DNA of 64,000 bases, from contig JBJKRL010000024.1 of NCBI GenBank assembly GCA_046704745.1, positions 124,001-188,000 on the forward strand, read 5' to 3'. The DNA comes from CAWGGS01 sp046704745. GTDB taxonomy: Bacteria > Desulfobacterota > Desulfobulbia > Desulfobulbales > Desulfocapsaceae. The notes beneath the pieces are model-generated. The model had not been told where the DNA came from and made no database searches. It worked only from the letters and a program-made list of their open reading frames with translations. The translations under genes and the position numbers were made by a program. Positions 45,675-54,133 of this stretch are shown piece after piece; position 1 is the first letter of the stretch; the number at the start of each line of letters is the position of its first letter.

Positions 45675-46814
45675 ATGAAACAGTCTTCTCTATCAGAAAG
45701 TAACCTGCAATATGATCCTTCGCACATTATCCGCCACATTCATGTGGAAGAATCTTGTCTGGATCTTCCTTATGCTAAGGAGATTCTTAAGAATTCTGGC
45801 TTGAACTTCGATGTTGTTTCAGAAAAAGAGGGTCTTATGCCAGTATCTAAAAATCCAGTAGATTTTACCGAGGCAAAAAAGCATCTTTATCTGTGCAGAA
45901 ACAGAGGGCGTTTTTTTAAGCCGTGTCCAGGGACAGGAGAATATCACTGTTGCGGATATAATATCCTTAATGTTGGGATGAACTGTCCTATGGATTGTGT
46001 CTATTGCATTCTCCAAGCCTATCTGAACAACCCCATGTTAACTCACTTTGTTAATATCGAGGATCTCTTTCAGGAAATGGAGCAGCTTTTTGAAAAAAAC
46101 CCTGAAAAATTTTATAGAATAGGCACAGGTGAGTTTACCGACTCTCTTGCCTTGGACAGGTTAACGCTTTTAAGTGGCAAATTAGTTGAATATTTTTCAA
46201 CAAAGAAGCAGGCTGTCCTTGAATTAAAAACCAAGAGTGCATCTGTCGAAAATCTTGAAGGAATACATCATGCAGGCCGAACAATCGTCGCTTGGTCGGT
46301 GAATGCTCCTGAGATTGTAAAAAGAGAAGAAATACGGAGCGCAAGCTTGCAGCAAAGGCTTGCTGCAGCAAAAAAATGTTCCCAATGGGGCTACAAACTT
46401 GCCTTTCACTTCGACCCTATAATTGAACACCCCAATTGGAAAGAAGGATATGCAGAAACCATAAAACAAATATTTACAACGGTTCCTCGTGAGTCGATCG
46501 TCTGGATTTCCCTGGGGGCGTTGCGCTATTTGCCTCAATTGAAAAGCATTGCGACAAAAAGATTTTCCGGATCCCGGATATTTTACCAGGAATTCGTAGA
46601 GGGATTAGATGGAAAATCCCGTTATTTTCGGAGCCATAGAACAGAATTGTATAAGCACATTTATGACTTATTGAAACAATTTGCATCTAGAGATACATGC
46701 ATCTATTTTTGTATGGAAAGTGATGAAATTTGGCGAGATGTTATGGGGTTCATACCCCATGAGAGAGGTGGGGTGGCACAAATGTTGGACAGAGTTGTTT
46801 TTGAGCGAAAGTGA
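45675..46814 (+). CDS. SPL-family radical SAM protein (spore photoproduct lyase-like)
   Basis: The 379-residue product has the SPL pattern: IHVEESCLDLPYAKEI near the N-terminus, the radical SAM cysteines C104-x3-C108-x2-C111 (NCPMDCVYC), and a GYKLAFHFDPIIEHPNWKEGY block late in the barrel. True spore photoproduct lyase has a catalytic cysteine in AACTSDIVG; the aligned segment here is TGEFTDSLA, so that cysteine appears replaced by E153 (alignment from memory). No sporulation genes are seen. The reaction is therefore unknown. ATG 45675 is preferred to a TTG at 45657. Confidence 0.83.
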   Translation: MKQSSLSESNLQYDPSHIIRHIHVEESCLDLPYAKEILKNSGLNFDVVSEKEGLMPVSKNPVDFTEAKKHLYLCRNRGRFFKPCPGTGEYHCCGYNILNVGMNCPMDCVYCILQAYLNNPMLTHFVNIEDLFQEMEQLFEKNPEKFYRIGTGEFTDSLALDRLTLLSGKLVEYFSTKKQAVLELKTKSASVENLEGIHHAGRTIVAWSVNAPEIVKREEIRSASLQQRLAAAKKCSQWGYKLAFHFDPIIEHPNWKEGYAETIKQIFTTVPRESIVWISLGALRYLPQLKSIATKRFSGSRIFYQEFVEGLDGKSRYFRSHRTELYKHIYDLLKQFASRDTCIYFCMESDEIWRDVMGFIPHERGGVAQMLDRVVFERK

Positions 46815-46825
46815 AGGATTTTGAC

Positions 46826-46853
46826 TTGTTCTTTATAATATCTCGCGTATACT
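46826..46853 (+). promoter_or_regulatory. candidate ssb promoter
   Basis: TATACT (46848-46853) matches five of six -10 bases. TTGTTC (46826-46831) lies 16 bases upstream as a weak -35, and TTGACT at 46821-46826 is an alternative at a poorer distance (21). Confidence 0.35.
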
Positions 46854-46911
46854 ATTGTGGTTTTATAAGTACCTGACTATCTAATGTCATTATAAAGGGG
46901 GTTGAAAATCG

Positions 46912-47343
46912 ATGATCAATAAAGCTATTTTAATCGGAAACTTAGGAGCTGATCCGGAAATACGATATACGCAGAGTGGCACGCAGGTAGCCACGTTTCG
47001 GGTTGCGACAACCGAACGTCGGAAAGGTCAGGATGGTCAGATGCAAGAAAACACGGAATGGCATAAGATCGTTGCCTGGGGGAAATTGGCCGAGATTTGT
47101 GGTGAGTATTTGAATAAAGGCTCAAAAGTTTACATAGAAGGAAAGATACAGACAAGAAAATGGCAGGACCAAAACGGCAATGACCGTTATACAACTGAAA
47201 TTATTGCCCGGGAGATGAAGATGCTGAGCCCGAGGGGAAGCACGGGGGTGGGATCCCAGGGTGGGGCAAACGGGTATCAGGAGCCACAATTCTCCGAGCC
47301 TCCTCCAGGATTCGGGGGTACGGGAGAGGATGTTCCTTTTTGA
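46912..47343 (+). CDS. ssb: single-stranded DNA-binding protein
   Basis: The 143-residue protein has the SSB OB-fold: MINKAILIGNLGADPEIRYT, VATFRVATTER, TEWHKIVAWGKLAEI and KVYIEGKIQTRKW. A glycine- and proline-rich linker leads to the acidic C-terminal tip EDVPF, the peptide that recruits partners such as PriA. It coats single-stranded DNA as a tetramer. A GGGGG-type ribosome site lies just upstream of the ATG. Confidence 0.97.
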   Translation: MINKAILIGNLGADPEIRYTQSGTQVATFRVATTERRKGQDGQMQENTEWHKIVAWGKLAEICGEYLNKGSKVYIEGKIQTRKWQDQNGNDRYTTEIIAREMKMLSPRGSTGVGSQGGANGYQEPQFSEPPPGFGGTGEDVPF

Positions 47344-47375
47344 TCTAAAATAACTTTTCTTCTATTATTCAAGTC

Positions 47376-47404
47376 TTGACGTTGGTTGAAAGTGTCCATA
47401 TTGT
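47376..47404 (+). promoter_or_regulatory. candidate promoter of the CbpA-type gene
   Basis: TTGACG (47376-47381) and TATTGT (47399-47404) are exactly 17 bases apart, about 75 bases before the start codon. The match is five and four of six. Confidence 0.45.
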
Positions 47405-47478
47405 GCAGACAAGAAGAAAAGGAGAAGACCACTCTTGGCCTCATTTATTGACATTGATACAATATTTCGCTTGAGCAC

Positions 47479-48417
47479 ATGGATTACTACGAAATATTAG
47501 GTGTTTCAAAAAGCGCAACACCCGAAGAAATTAAAAAAGCATACAGAAAGCTTGCTCTTAAATATCATCCGGATAAGAACCATGGTGATAAAGCAGCTGA
47601 AGAAAAATTTAAAACAATCAGCGAAGCCTATGCAGTCTTGTCGGATTCCGAAAAGAAACATCAATATGATACATTCGGTTCTACCAATTTCCACAAGCGA
47701 TATTCCCAAGAAGATATTTTCAGAGATTTCGATATCAACGATATCTTAAGGCAGTTTGGTTTCAATACCGGAAACGGGCAGGGTACATTCTTCCACACCA
47801 ATATGAGAGGAAGCAGTAATCCTTTTACCTCTTTTTTTGGTCAAGATGCTCGAATGGGGCAGGGGTGCGCCTCAGGCGGCTGCCGACCACAGGTTAAAGG
47901 TCAGGACATGACCTATCAATTAACCGTAACTCTCGACGATATTATGTCAGGAGCCGATAAAAACCTCTCCTTGCGAACAAACGGCACCCTGCAGAATGTT
48001 TCAGTAAAGATTCCAAAAGGCATTGAAGCCGGCAAAAAATTGCGTTTGAAAGGGAAAGGAGGGGCGGCTCCCGAAGGAGGAATCCCGGGCGATCTTTTTC
48101 TTAAGGTAGAAATAGCCCCTCATCCCAGGTTCGTTCGTGACGGGGACGATCTGATAATGACCGTTCAAATTCCCTTTAGCCAAGCCTGCTTGGGAACCCA
48201 GGTTGAGGTGGTTAGTCTGGAAGGAAAAAAATTCAAAGTCAAAGTGCCTCCCGGTACAGGCTGCGATTCAAAACTGAGAGTTAAGGGGCACGGTCTTCCC
48301 AGCGGTCTTTTAGGTGAACGTGGAGATATTTACGTGCGTATAGGTGTTGATGTTCCGTCAACGCTGTCAGAAGAGCAGGAAGACGCTGTCATCAAGTTGA
48401 AGAACATGGGATTGTAA
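47479..48417 (+). CDS. cbpA: CbpA-type J-domain co-chaperone
   Basis: The 312-residue protein starts with a J domain (residues 1-70) with HPD at 30-32. A glycine/phenylalanine-rich stretch (about 85-130) follows, then the two C-terminal beta-barrel domains and dimer helix. The four-repeat zinc finger of DnaJ is absent, so this is a class II (CbpA-like) protein; only a CASGGC pair is seen before the barrels. It should deliver clients to DnaK. A direct DnaK neighbour is lacking, which also argues against canonical DnaJ. The ribosome site is weak. Confidence 0.93.
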   Translation: MDYYEILGVSKSATPEEIKKAYRKLALKYHPDKNHGDKAAEEKFKTISEAYAVLSDSEKKHQYDTFGSTNFHKRYSQEDIFRDFDINDILRQFGFNTGNGQGTFFHTNMRGSSNPFTSFFGQDARMGQGCASGGCRPQVKGQDMTYQLTVTLDDIMSGADKNLSLRTNGTLQNVSVKIPKGIEAGKKLRLKGKGGAAPEGGIPGDLFLKVEIAPHPRFVRDGDDLIMTVQIPFSQACLGTQVEVVSLEGKKFKVKVPPGTGCDSKLRVKGHGLPSGLLGERGDIYVRIGVDVPSTLSEEQEDAVIKLKNMGL

Positions 48418-48489
48418 TAGGACAAACCTTTCCCCGATATATCTTTTCCTCTCTAAGGTATAGAATTTTTTATCCAAAAATCGCTCATA

Positions 48490-48830
48490 GTTGAGAGGCA
48501 GCCTTTTCACGGGAGGCCATAAACCCTTTCCTGGAGGCTTGACCGCAGCCGTCTCCAGGTGCGGCCACCCGTGGAAAGCTTACCCCTCAGCTCCTGGCCA
48601 TTGAGGTCATCTCAATTTTCATCCTCTGTTTTGCTCATGCGAGAATGGACGTTGTTTATCTGAAAATCGTTTCTGCCGAAAGGGTCGATTGCCGAAGATC
48701 CGATATTCATTTTTTAGTCGAGGCTAGGCGAACCTGGTCCAGTCATGCTGGTTCATGAGATAATCGGGTCTAAAGCTTTTTGTCACACAAGAACCCATCC
48801 CACAGGTAACCTGCCGGATGGGTTCTTTAT
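48490..48830 (+). ncRNA. structured RNA candidate between cbpA and leuD
   Basis: A long rod is formed by GTTGAG/CTCAGC (48490-48495, 48586-48591), CTTTTCACGGG/CCCGTGGAAAG (48503-48513, 48568-48578), GGCC/GGCC, and CCTGGAG/CTCCAGG (48530-48536, 48553-48559). A small TTGAG/CTCAA hairpin follows at 48601-48615. Two of the stems contain pairs that are G-U on the plus strand only. A terminator at 48790-48826 has its T-rich side on the plus strand. No open frame of note is present in these bases. It does not match tmRNA, RNase P, SRP or 6S RNA signatures that I know. The 3' limit and promoter are uncertain. Confidence 0.45.
48790..48830 (+). terminator. terminator, T-rich on the plus strand, beside leuD stop
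   Basis: AGAACCCATCC (48790-48800) pairs perfectly with GGATGGGTTCT (48816-48826). The loop itself contains CAGGT/ACCTG. TTTATTTAAT follows on the plus strand. On the minus strand, behind leuD, the hairpin is not followed by a tight T-run, so plus-strand use is favoured. Confidence 0.7.
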
Positions 48831-49367
48831 TTAATATTGCCGATCGGCATAGGCAAGCCAGCCGCCTGCGCTGACCAGATCGTGGTCAAACGGGTTTACA
48901 AGAAAGGAAAAGCTGCGATCAGGTTGACCGGGGATATCAGATGTTGCTGTCACTTTACCTTTGGATATATCAACTGAAACGGCAATATTCCCCTTCATGG
49001 CAAAAAGAGATGCGATTTCCTCTTCCTTAAGTTCGATTGCCAATATGCCGCAATTAAACATATTTTGCCTGAATATTCTAGCAAAACTCTTAGCAATTAC
49101 CACATTGATATCATTTACTTCAAATGCCCAGACAGCATGCTCGCGAGAGGAGCCGCAGCCGAAATTGGCTCGGGTGATGACCACCTGGGCTTGCTGCATT
49201 TCCCCTGAGAGGTTGTCAAAAGGTTTACCGTTCAATAAAAGATCTTCTAAAAGATGGGGTTTGAGTGCCATTTTAGAGATTTCAGTCAGGTATTTTGCCG
49301 GAATGATTTCATCAGTATTGATATCATCCCTGTCCAGCAGGATTGCCGGACCGCCAAATGTTTTCAT
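48831..49367 (-). CDS. leuD: 3-isopropylmalate dehydratase small subunit (LeuD family)
   Basis: The 178-residue product has the swivel-domain motifs: DRDDINTDEIIPAKYL near the start and ANFGCGSSREHAVWAF in the middle. Its length fits the archaeal/anaerobe LeuD2 type rather than the 200-residue enterobacterial form. With LeuC it isomerises 2- to 3-isopropylmalate in leucine synthesis. The family also includes homoaconitase and methylthioalkylmalate enzymes, and the substrate cannot be fixed from sequence. It follows leuC after 17 bases. Confidence 0.93.
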   Translation of the reverse strand: MKTFGGPAILLDRDDINTDEIIPAKYLTEISKMALKPHLLEDLLLNGKPFDNLSGEMQQAQVVITRANFGCGSSREHAVWAFEVNDINVVIAKSFARIFRQNMFNCGILAIELKEEEIASLFAMKGNIAVSVDISKGKVTATSDIPGQPDRSFSFLVNPFDHDLVSAGGWLAYADRQY

Positions 49368-49384
49368 AGGTTCCTCTATCTCTA

Positions 49385-50668
49385 TTATAGAAATTTCCGT
49401 GGATCAGTAATAACTCCTGCAACGGCCGTGGCTGCAGCGGAAAAAGGGCTCATTAAATGGACCATTCCGCCTTTTCCCATACGGCCATTGAAATTACGAT
49501 TGGTGGTGGAGGCACACACCTCGCCCTCCGCCAGGACACCGGAACTCATTCCAAGGCAGGCGCCGCAGGTCGGATTCAAAACACAGAATCCAGCATCCAT
49601 GAAGATCTTGATGATGCCTTCGTCAAGAGCCATATCGTATACCAAAGGGGTCGCCGGAGTAACTATGCCGCGTACACCGGCCGCAAGGACGCGTCCTTTA
49701 AGGATTGCAGCAGCATCACGCAAATCCTCTATTCTGCCGTTGGTGCATGAGCCTATATATATCTGGTCAATCGGGGTCCCTTCCATTTCGGCAATGTCTT
49801 TAACATGGTCGGGTTTGAAATTGAAAGTTACCTGAGGGTTCAATGAAGACATGTCAATTTCAATAATTTGAGAGTAATCAGCGGTCGGGTCGGATTGCCA
49901 TTTATTGAAATCTTCCACTGCCTTTTCAACAGAATCGTACTCCTCTTTAATAAAAGGCCAAAGATATTCGGCTGTAATGCGGTCAGGCATGCAGATTCCG
50001 CTGGTTGCTCCGGCTTCCACTGCCATATTACACAAGGTCATTCTGGCTGCCATAGACATGGAACTTACAACCGGTCCGGTAAATTCAATGATTTTATCGG
50101 TGGCTCCATTGACTGTAATCGTTTTTATAAGGAAGAGAATAACATCCTTTGCTGTGACTCCCGATGATAATGTACCGTTCAAAATAAATTTTACGGTCTC
50201 GGGGGCTCTGAACGAACAAACCCCTTTTAAAATGCCTACTTCAAGGTCCGTTGTACCGACACCTGCGGCAAAAGCACCAAAAGCGCCGTGTGTACATGTA
50301 TGAGAGTCTCCCATAATTACGGTATAGCCAGGTCGGATAAAGCCTTTTTCGGGGAACAGTGCATGACAAACGCCGTTTTTCCCAATATCGAAAAAGTCAA
50401 CGATGTTATGCCGTTTGGCCCATTCCCTCATGATTTTTCCCTGCATGGCAGTCTTCGAATCCTTGGCGGGAGTAACATGATCGATTACGGCCTTGATCTT
50501 GGACGGATCAAAGACCCTGTCCATTCCTTTTTCCATAAGATCAAGAATGGCGATCGGAGTAGTTATCTCATGACACATGACCACATCAATGTCGAGTACC
50601 ATGTTGGATGGCGAGGGGGTATCCCGCAGATGGGCGGCAAATATTTTTTGCGCAATGGTTTTTCCCAT
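49385..50668 (-). CDS. leuC: 3-isopropylmalate dehydratase large subunit (LeuC family)
   Basis: The 427-residue aconitase-family protein has VMGDSHTCTHGAFGAFAAG (as VIMGDSHTCT plus GAFGAF) and the three cluster cysteines in IGSCTNGR and NPTCGACLG. It belongs to the LeuC2/HacA branch by length. The 4Fe-4S cluster binds isopropylmalate. ATG 50668 has TGGAG seven bases upstream; a TTG nine codons earlier lacks such a site. A small open frame at 50713-50805 precedes it. No leuA or leuB is in the window. Confidence 0.94.
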   Translation of the reverse strand: MGKTIAQKIFAAHLRDTPSPSNMVLDIDVVMCHEITTPIAILDLMEKGMDRVFDPSKIKAVIDHVTPAKDSKTAMQGKIMREWAKRHNIVDFFDIGKNGVCHALFPEKGFIRPGYTVIMGDSHTCTHGAFGAFAAGVGTTDLEVGILKGVCSFRAPETVKFILNGTLSSGVTAKDVILFLIKTITVNGATDKIIEFTGPVVSSMSMAARMTLCNMAVEAGATSGICMPDRITAEYLWPFIKEEYDSVEKAVEDFNKWQSDPTADYSQIIEIDMSSLNPQVTFNFKPDHVKDIAEMEGTPIDQIYIGSCTNGRIEDLRDAAAILKGRVLAAGVRGIVTPATPLVYDMALDEGIIKIFMDAGFCVLNPTCGACLGMSSGVLAEGEVCASTTNRNFNGRMGKGGMVHLMSPFSAAATAVAGVITDPRKFL

Positions 50669-50888
50669 ATTCGAACTCCAGAATATTATGTACAAGTCTT
50701 ACGACAATCTTTTCAGAAGAGGACAAGATGGTAACTGCCCGGTTCCGTGTTGTAAAAAAAGCAGCAAAAGGTGACACCATACACGAAAAGTGGTATTGTC
50801 GCCATGGTAAATATCCTTGGTAGTGCTTACCACCTATCTCATATGATAACTCACTTTAAATCTTTGGCTCAAAATCGGGATTTCAGTT

Positions 50889-52679
50889 ATGAAAAGGTAT
50901 TTTCTTATTGGTGTCATGGGTATCTTCTTACTCATTTCCGGTCGATATGCAGCCGCGGCAATCGGTATCTCTATTGATGGACATCTGAAATATTCACAAG
51001 ATTTCAAACAATTCGATTATACATCAAAAGAGGCGAGGAAGGGCGGCAAACTTGTACTTCATGCTTTGGGAAGTTTTGACAAACTAAACCCTTTTACCCT
51101 CAAGGGAATACAACCCCTTGGCCTGGAAGAGTTGGTTTTTGAGCCACTGGCCGTATCGAGCCTGGACGAGCATCTGGCGAAATATGGATTGATCGCCAAG
51201 GATATCGAAATTGCGCCGGACAAATTGTCTGTTGTTTTCACTTTAAATGAAAATGCCAGATTTTCCGACGGCACTCCCGTCACTGCCGAAGATGTTGCCT
51301 TTTCTCTCGCCATGATGAAAAGCAACAAAGTGCATCCTCTTTATAGCTATTACTATCACGATATCATCGGTTCTGAAATCCTTGGAAGGTTAAAAATCCG
51401 ACTGAAATTTGCCCGAGTCAACAGGGAATTACCCATGATTGCCTGTGAGCTCCCTGTATTATCGAAGAAATTTTATGTCGCACATCCATTTGGCAGCAGT
51501 AAAGCCCTTGTCCCACCCATAGGATCGGGACCCTATGTCGTTGAATCGTTTAGTCCAGGAAAATCAATTACGTATAAAAGAAATAAAAAATATTGGGCCA
51601 CAGACCTTCCTGCCAGAAAAGGAATGTTCAATTTTGATACCATAAAAATCGATTATTATAGTGATCCTGTTGTTGCGGTCGAGGCTTTCAAGGCAGGTGA
51701 TTTCGATTTCATGCAGGTAAATATCGCCAAACAATGGGTGAGAGATCTGACAGGAGAAAAATTTAAAAAAGGAATCATTATAAAGAAAATCGTACCTCAG
51801 GAAAATGACGCCGGCATGCAATGTTTTGTGATGAATACAAGAAAAAGACTCTTTAAAGATCGCAGGGTACGACAAGCACTGGGGCTTGCCTTTGACTTCG
51901 AATGGACAAACAAAGCGCTCTTTTTTAATCAGTATACCCGTTCAAATTCATTTTTCAGCAACTCGTATTTAGCAGCCACAGGACTTCCCTCAGGTCTGGA
52001 ACTTGAATATCTCGAAAAATTTAAAAACGAACTTCCTCAAAAGGTTTTCACTACGCCACTTACTCCTCCTACTACAACAGAAAAAGGAGGACTACGGGCA
52101 AACCTGGAAAAGGCACAGAAACTATTATCGCAGGCGGGATGGAAGGTAAAAAACGGTATTTTGCAAGATGCTAACGGAACTCCTTTTCGTTTTGAAATTC
52201 TTCTCTATGAACCTTCCTTTGAGCGTGTCATTGCACCATTTGTAAGTAATCTTAAAAGGCTTGGGATTCAAGCTAATTATCGGACTATAGATCCGGCATT
52301 GTATACGGAAAGGCTGCAGAATTTTGATTTTGATATGGTTGTTAATGTCTTTGGGCAGTCAATTTCTCCTGGAAACGAGCAACGCAATTACTGGTCCTCC
52401 GAAGCTGCTAAAACAAAAGGCTCCCAGAATCTGGCAGGTGTCAGCTCTCCTGTTACGGATTTTCTTGTTCAAAAGATAATTTATGCGAAAACACAGCAAG
52501 AATTAACGGCTGCCTGCAAGGCCCTCGACAGAGTTTTGTGGTATGGGTATTACGTTATTCCCAATTGGTATATGAAAGGATACCGATTGGCATATTATGA
52601 CAAATTTTACCAGCCGAAAACGTTACCAAGATATTATATTCCCTTTCAATTATTAATGACGTGGTGGGAAAAACAATAA
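50889..52679 (+). CDS. family 5 extracellular solute-binding protein (YejA-like)
   Basis: The 596-residue protein begins with a signal peptide (MKRYFLIGVMGIFLLISG, cleavage after AAA near residue 24). The mature part has the SBP_bac_5 pattern: DKLNPFTLKG, the RFSDGTPVTAEDVAFSL block near residue 125, GSGPYVVE and RRVRQALGLAFDFEW. YejA-type proteins bind oligopeptides for an ABC importer. No permease or ATPase gene lies next to it. It diverges from leuC across a 220-base gap that contains a GGTGACA/TGTCGCC hairpin (50770-50803). Confidence 0.92.
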   Translation: MKRYFLIGVMGIFLLISGRYAAAAIGISIDGHLKYSQDFKQFDYTSKEARKGGKLVLHALGSFDKLNPFTLKGIQPLGLEELVFEPLAVSSLDEHLAKYGLIAKDIEIAPDKLSVVFTLNENARFSDGTPVTAEDVAFSLAMMKSNKVHPLYSYYYHDIIGSEILGRLKIRLKFARVNRELPMIACELPVLSKKFYVAHPFGSSKALVPPIGSGPYVVESFSPGKSITYKRNKKYWATDLPARKGMFNFDTIKIDYYSDPVVAVEAFKAGDFDFMQVNIAKQWVRDLTGEKFKKGIIIKKIVPQENDAGMQCFVMNTRKRLFKDRRVRQALGLAFDFEWTNKALFFNQYTRSNSFFSNSYLAATGLPSGLELEYLEKFKNELPQKVFTTPLTPPTTTEKGGLRANLEKAQKLLSQAGWKVKNGILQDANGTPFRFEILLYEPSFERVIAPFVSNLKRLGIQANYRTIDPALYTERLQNFDFDMVVNVFGQSISPGNEQRNYWSSEAAKTKGSQNLAGVSSPVTDFLVQKIIYAKTQQELTAACKALDRVLWYGYYVIPNWYMKGYRLAYYDKFYQPKTLPRYYIPFQLLMTWWEKQ

Positions 52680-52979
52680 AATAAGGTTGAAATCACCCTA
52701 ACCGAATATAAAAAATCCGACAAATTTTATAACTGCCTGTTCTATTGAAGAAAAAATATTTATTTTCCTTGACTCGTGTTTTTTTTTTTTGATAAGCTGA
52801 AGCGTAAGGTTCCGTCTTTTGCCGGTATTAGAATACGGGACGCTTTTTAACTGATTATAATTATAATCTTTTAATAAAATATCCGGTTGAATGAAATAAC
52901 GGTAAAAGATGAGATGGGGGGTTAAGGCCCGGTTTTTCTCTGATAAGAGTATCTTGTCATTACACTGGAGGTTTGCAGC
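52680..52979 (+). promoter_or_regulatory. cold-shock gene promoter and long leader
   Basis: TTGACT (52769-52774) and GATAAG (52791-52796) are 16 bases apart, separated by a T-run. Transcription from here gives a leader of about 175 bases. Long leaders are usual for csp genes, where they fold differently at low temperature; I did not establish a fold. The first 90 bases hold nothing I recognise. Confidence 0.45.
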
Positions 52980-53195
52980 ATGTCAGATCGTGTGAGAGGG
53001 AAGGTCAAATGGTTTAACGCAAGCAAAGGGTATGGATTTCTCGAAAGGCCGGATGGGGAAGCTGACGTCTTTGTTCACTTTAGTGCCATTTTAGGAGAAG
53101 GATTCCGAAGTCTTGAAGAAGGGGAGCAGGTAGAATTTTCTGTGGCAAAAACAGATAAGGGTCTTCAAGCGGAAAATGTGCAGAAGCTGAAATAG
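52980..53195 (+). CDS. cold-shock protein (CspA family)
   Basis: The 71 residues are one cold-shock domain. RNP1 is KGYGFLER (17-24) and RNP2 is VFVHFSAI (30-37); the start RGKVKWFNASKG is typical. Such proteins bind single-stranded RNA and melt structure. It carries its own promoter, leader and terminator, so it is monocistronic. GGAGG precedes the ATG. Whether it is cold-induced or constitutive cannot be read from the protein. Confidence 0.97.
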   Translation: MSDRVRGKVKWFNASKGYGFLERPDGEADVFVHFSAILGEGFRSLEEGEQVEFSVAKTDKGLQAENVQKLK

Positions 53196-53218
53196 AAAAC
53201 GAAATTTAAAAAAAGGAA

Positions 53219-53257
53219 AAACCCATTACATTGGAAAGATGTAATGGGTTTTTTTTT
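53219..53257 (+). terminator. terminator of the cold-shock gene
   Basis: ACCCATTACAT (53221-53231) pairs perfectly with ATGTAATGGGT (53239-53249) across a 7-base loop. A run of nine T follows. Confidence 0.92.
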
Positions 53258-53397
53258 GAACAGCCTTCCTTTTGATCAGAAGGACAGAGTGTAGGAAATC
53301 CATAAATACTTTTGCTGGTGCACACCTCTTTTCGGTGTCGCCTCGCCATAGTTTTGTTTTTACAAAGAGTTTTTTTTTATAAAAAGGAATGGCATCC

Positions 53398-53865
53398 ATG
53401 TCATTTAAAATGATTGTGCTCAAGAGTCTTGCCGATACCATCCAATTCGGCATACAATTGGGCTCCATCGCCTTACCTGGTGATGTGATATGCCTTGATG
53501 GTGAGCTTGGGGCTGGGAAAACCACCATAACCCAGGCAATCGCCAAGGGGCTTGATGTCCCTCCTTCGTATTATGTTACAAGTCCGTCGTTTGCAATTCT
53601 TCAGGAATATCCCGGTAGAATTCCACTGTACCACATGGATTTTTATCGATTGAATGATTCACTTGATGTAGAAAATTTAGGATTTGAAGAATATTTTTAT
53701 CTTTCAGGATTGACCGTCATTGAATGGTCGGAAAAGGCTTCGGACCTGCTACCCAAGCAAAGGCTTTCCCTTGCAATTCAGATTGAACCGGATCAGAGAC
53801 GTGTTGTTCACTGCACGTATTTATCAAAGAGTTGGGAAGAAAGACTGGACACGTTGCTTACGTAG
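53398..53865 (+). CDS. tsaE: tRNA threonylcarbamoyladenosine biosynthesis ATPase TsaE
   Basis: The 155-residue protein is TsaE. It has Walker A GELGAGKTT near residue 38, VTSPSFAILQEYPG, YHMDFYRL and VIEWSEKASDLLP. It drives the TsaB-TsaD complex that makes t6A in ANN-decoding tRNAs. ATG 53398 is preferred because AAAGGA lies about ten bases upstream; that site is too close to the ATG at 53389. No tsaB or tsaD is adjacent. The following 268 bases (53866-54133) hold no feature I can support. Confidence 0.95.
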   Translation: MSFKMIVLKSLADTIQFGIQLGSIALPGDVICLDGELGAGKTTITQAIAKGLDVPPSYYVTSPSFAILQEYPGRIPLYHMDFYRLNDSLDVENLGFEEYFYLSGLTVIEWSEKASDLLPKQRLSLAIQIEPDQRRVVHCTYLSKSWEERLDTLLT

Positions 53866-54133
53866 TACTCCTTATAAAATTTCCTATGCGTGGAATCTAT
53901 TAAAGTTTTCCGCAAGATTTCATTCAGATTATATTTTGTAGAAAACATCTTGATATTTCATGATTTTTGTATGTGACAGTAAATAGCTGTTTGACCTGCT
54001 ATTAATAAAAAGTGTACGTATTCGGACTATGTTTCTTTTCAGTCCAGTTCCAAAAAACTAAATTTCTTACTATGATATATGAATGGATGTGTGTAGGAGC
54101 GTCATTATTAAAAAGTTTCAGAGTTGGAGTACC

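Noticed and set aside
48515..48525. The 11-mer GCCATAAACCC occurs in both RNA candidates (here and at about 15904-15914)
   Set aside because: The two occurrences are in opposite orientation relative to the proposed RNA strands and lie in different structural contexts, so this is probably coincidence.
53866..54133. Precursor peptide for the YcaO enzyme
   Set aside because: No small frame with a credible ribosome site and a core-like sequence was found in the gap; the frame start at 54083 is only an N-terminal extension of the YcaO gene without a ribosome site.
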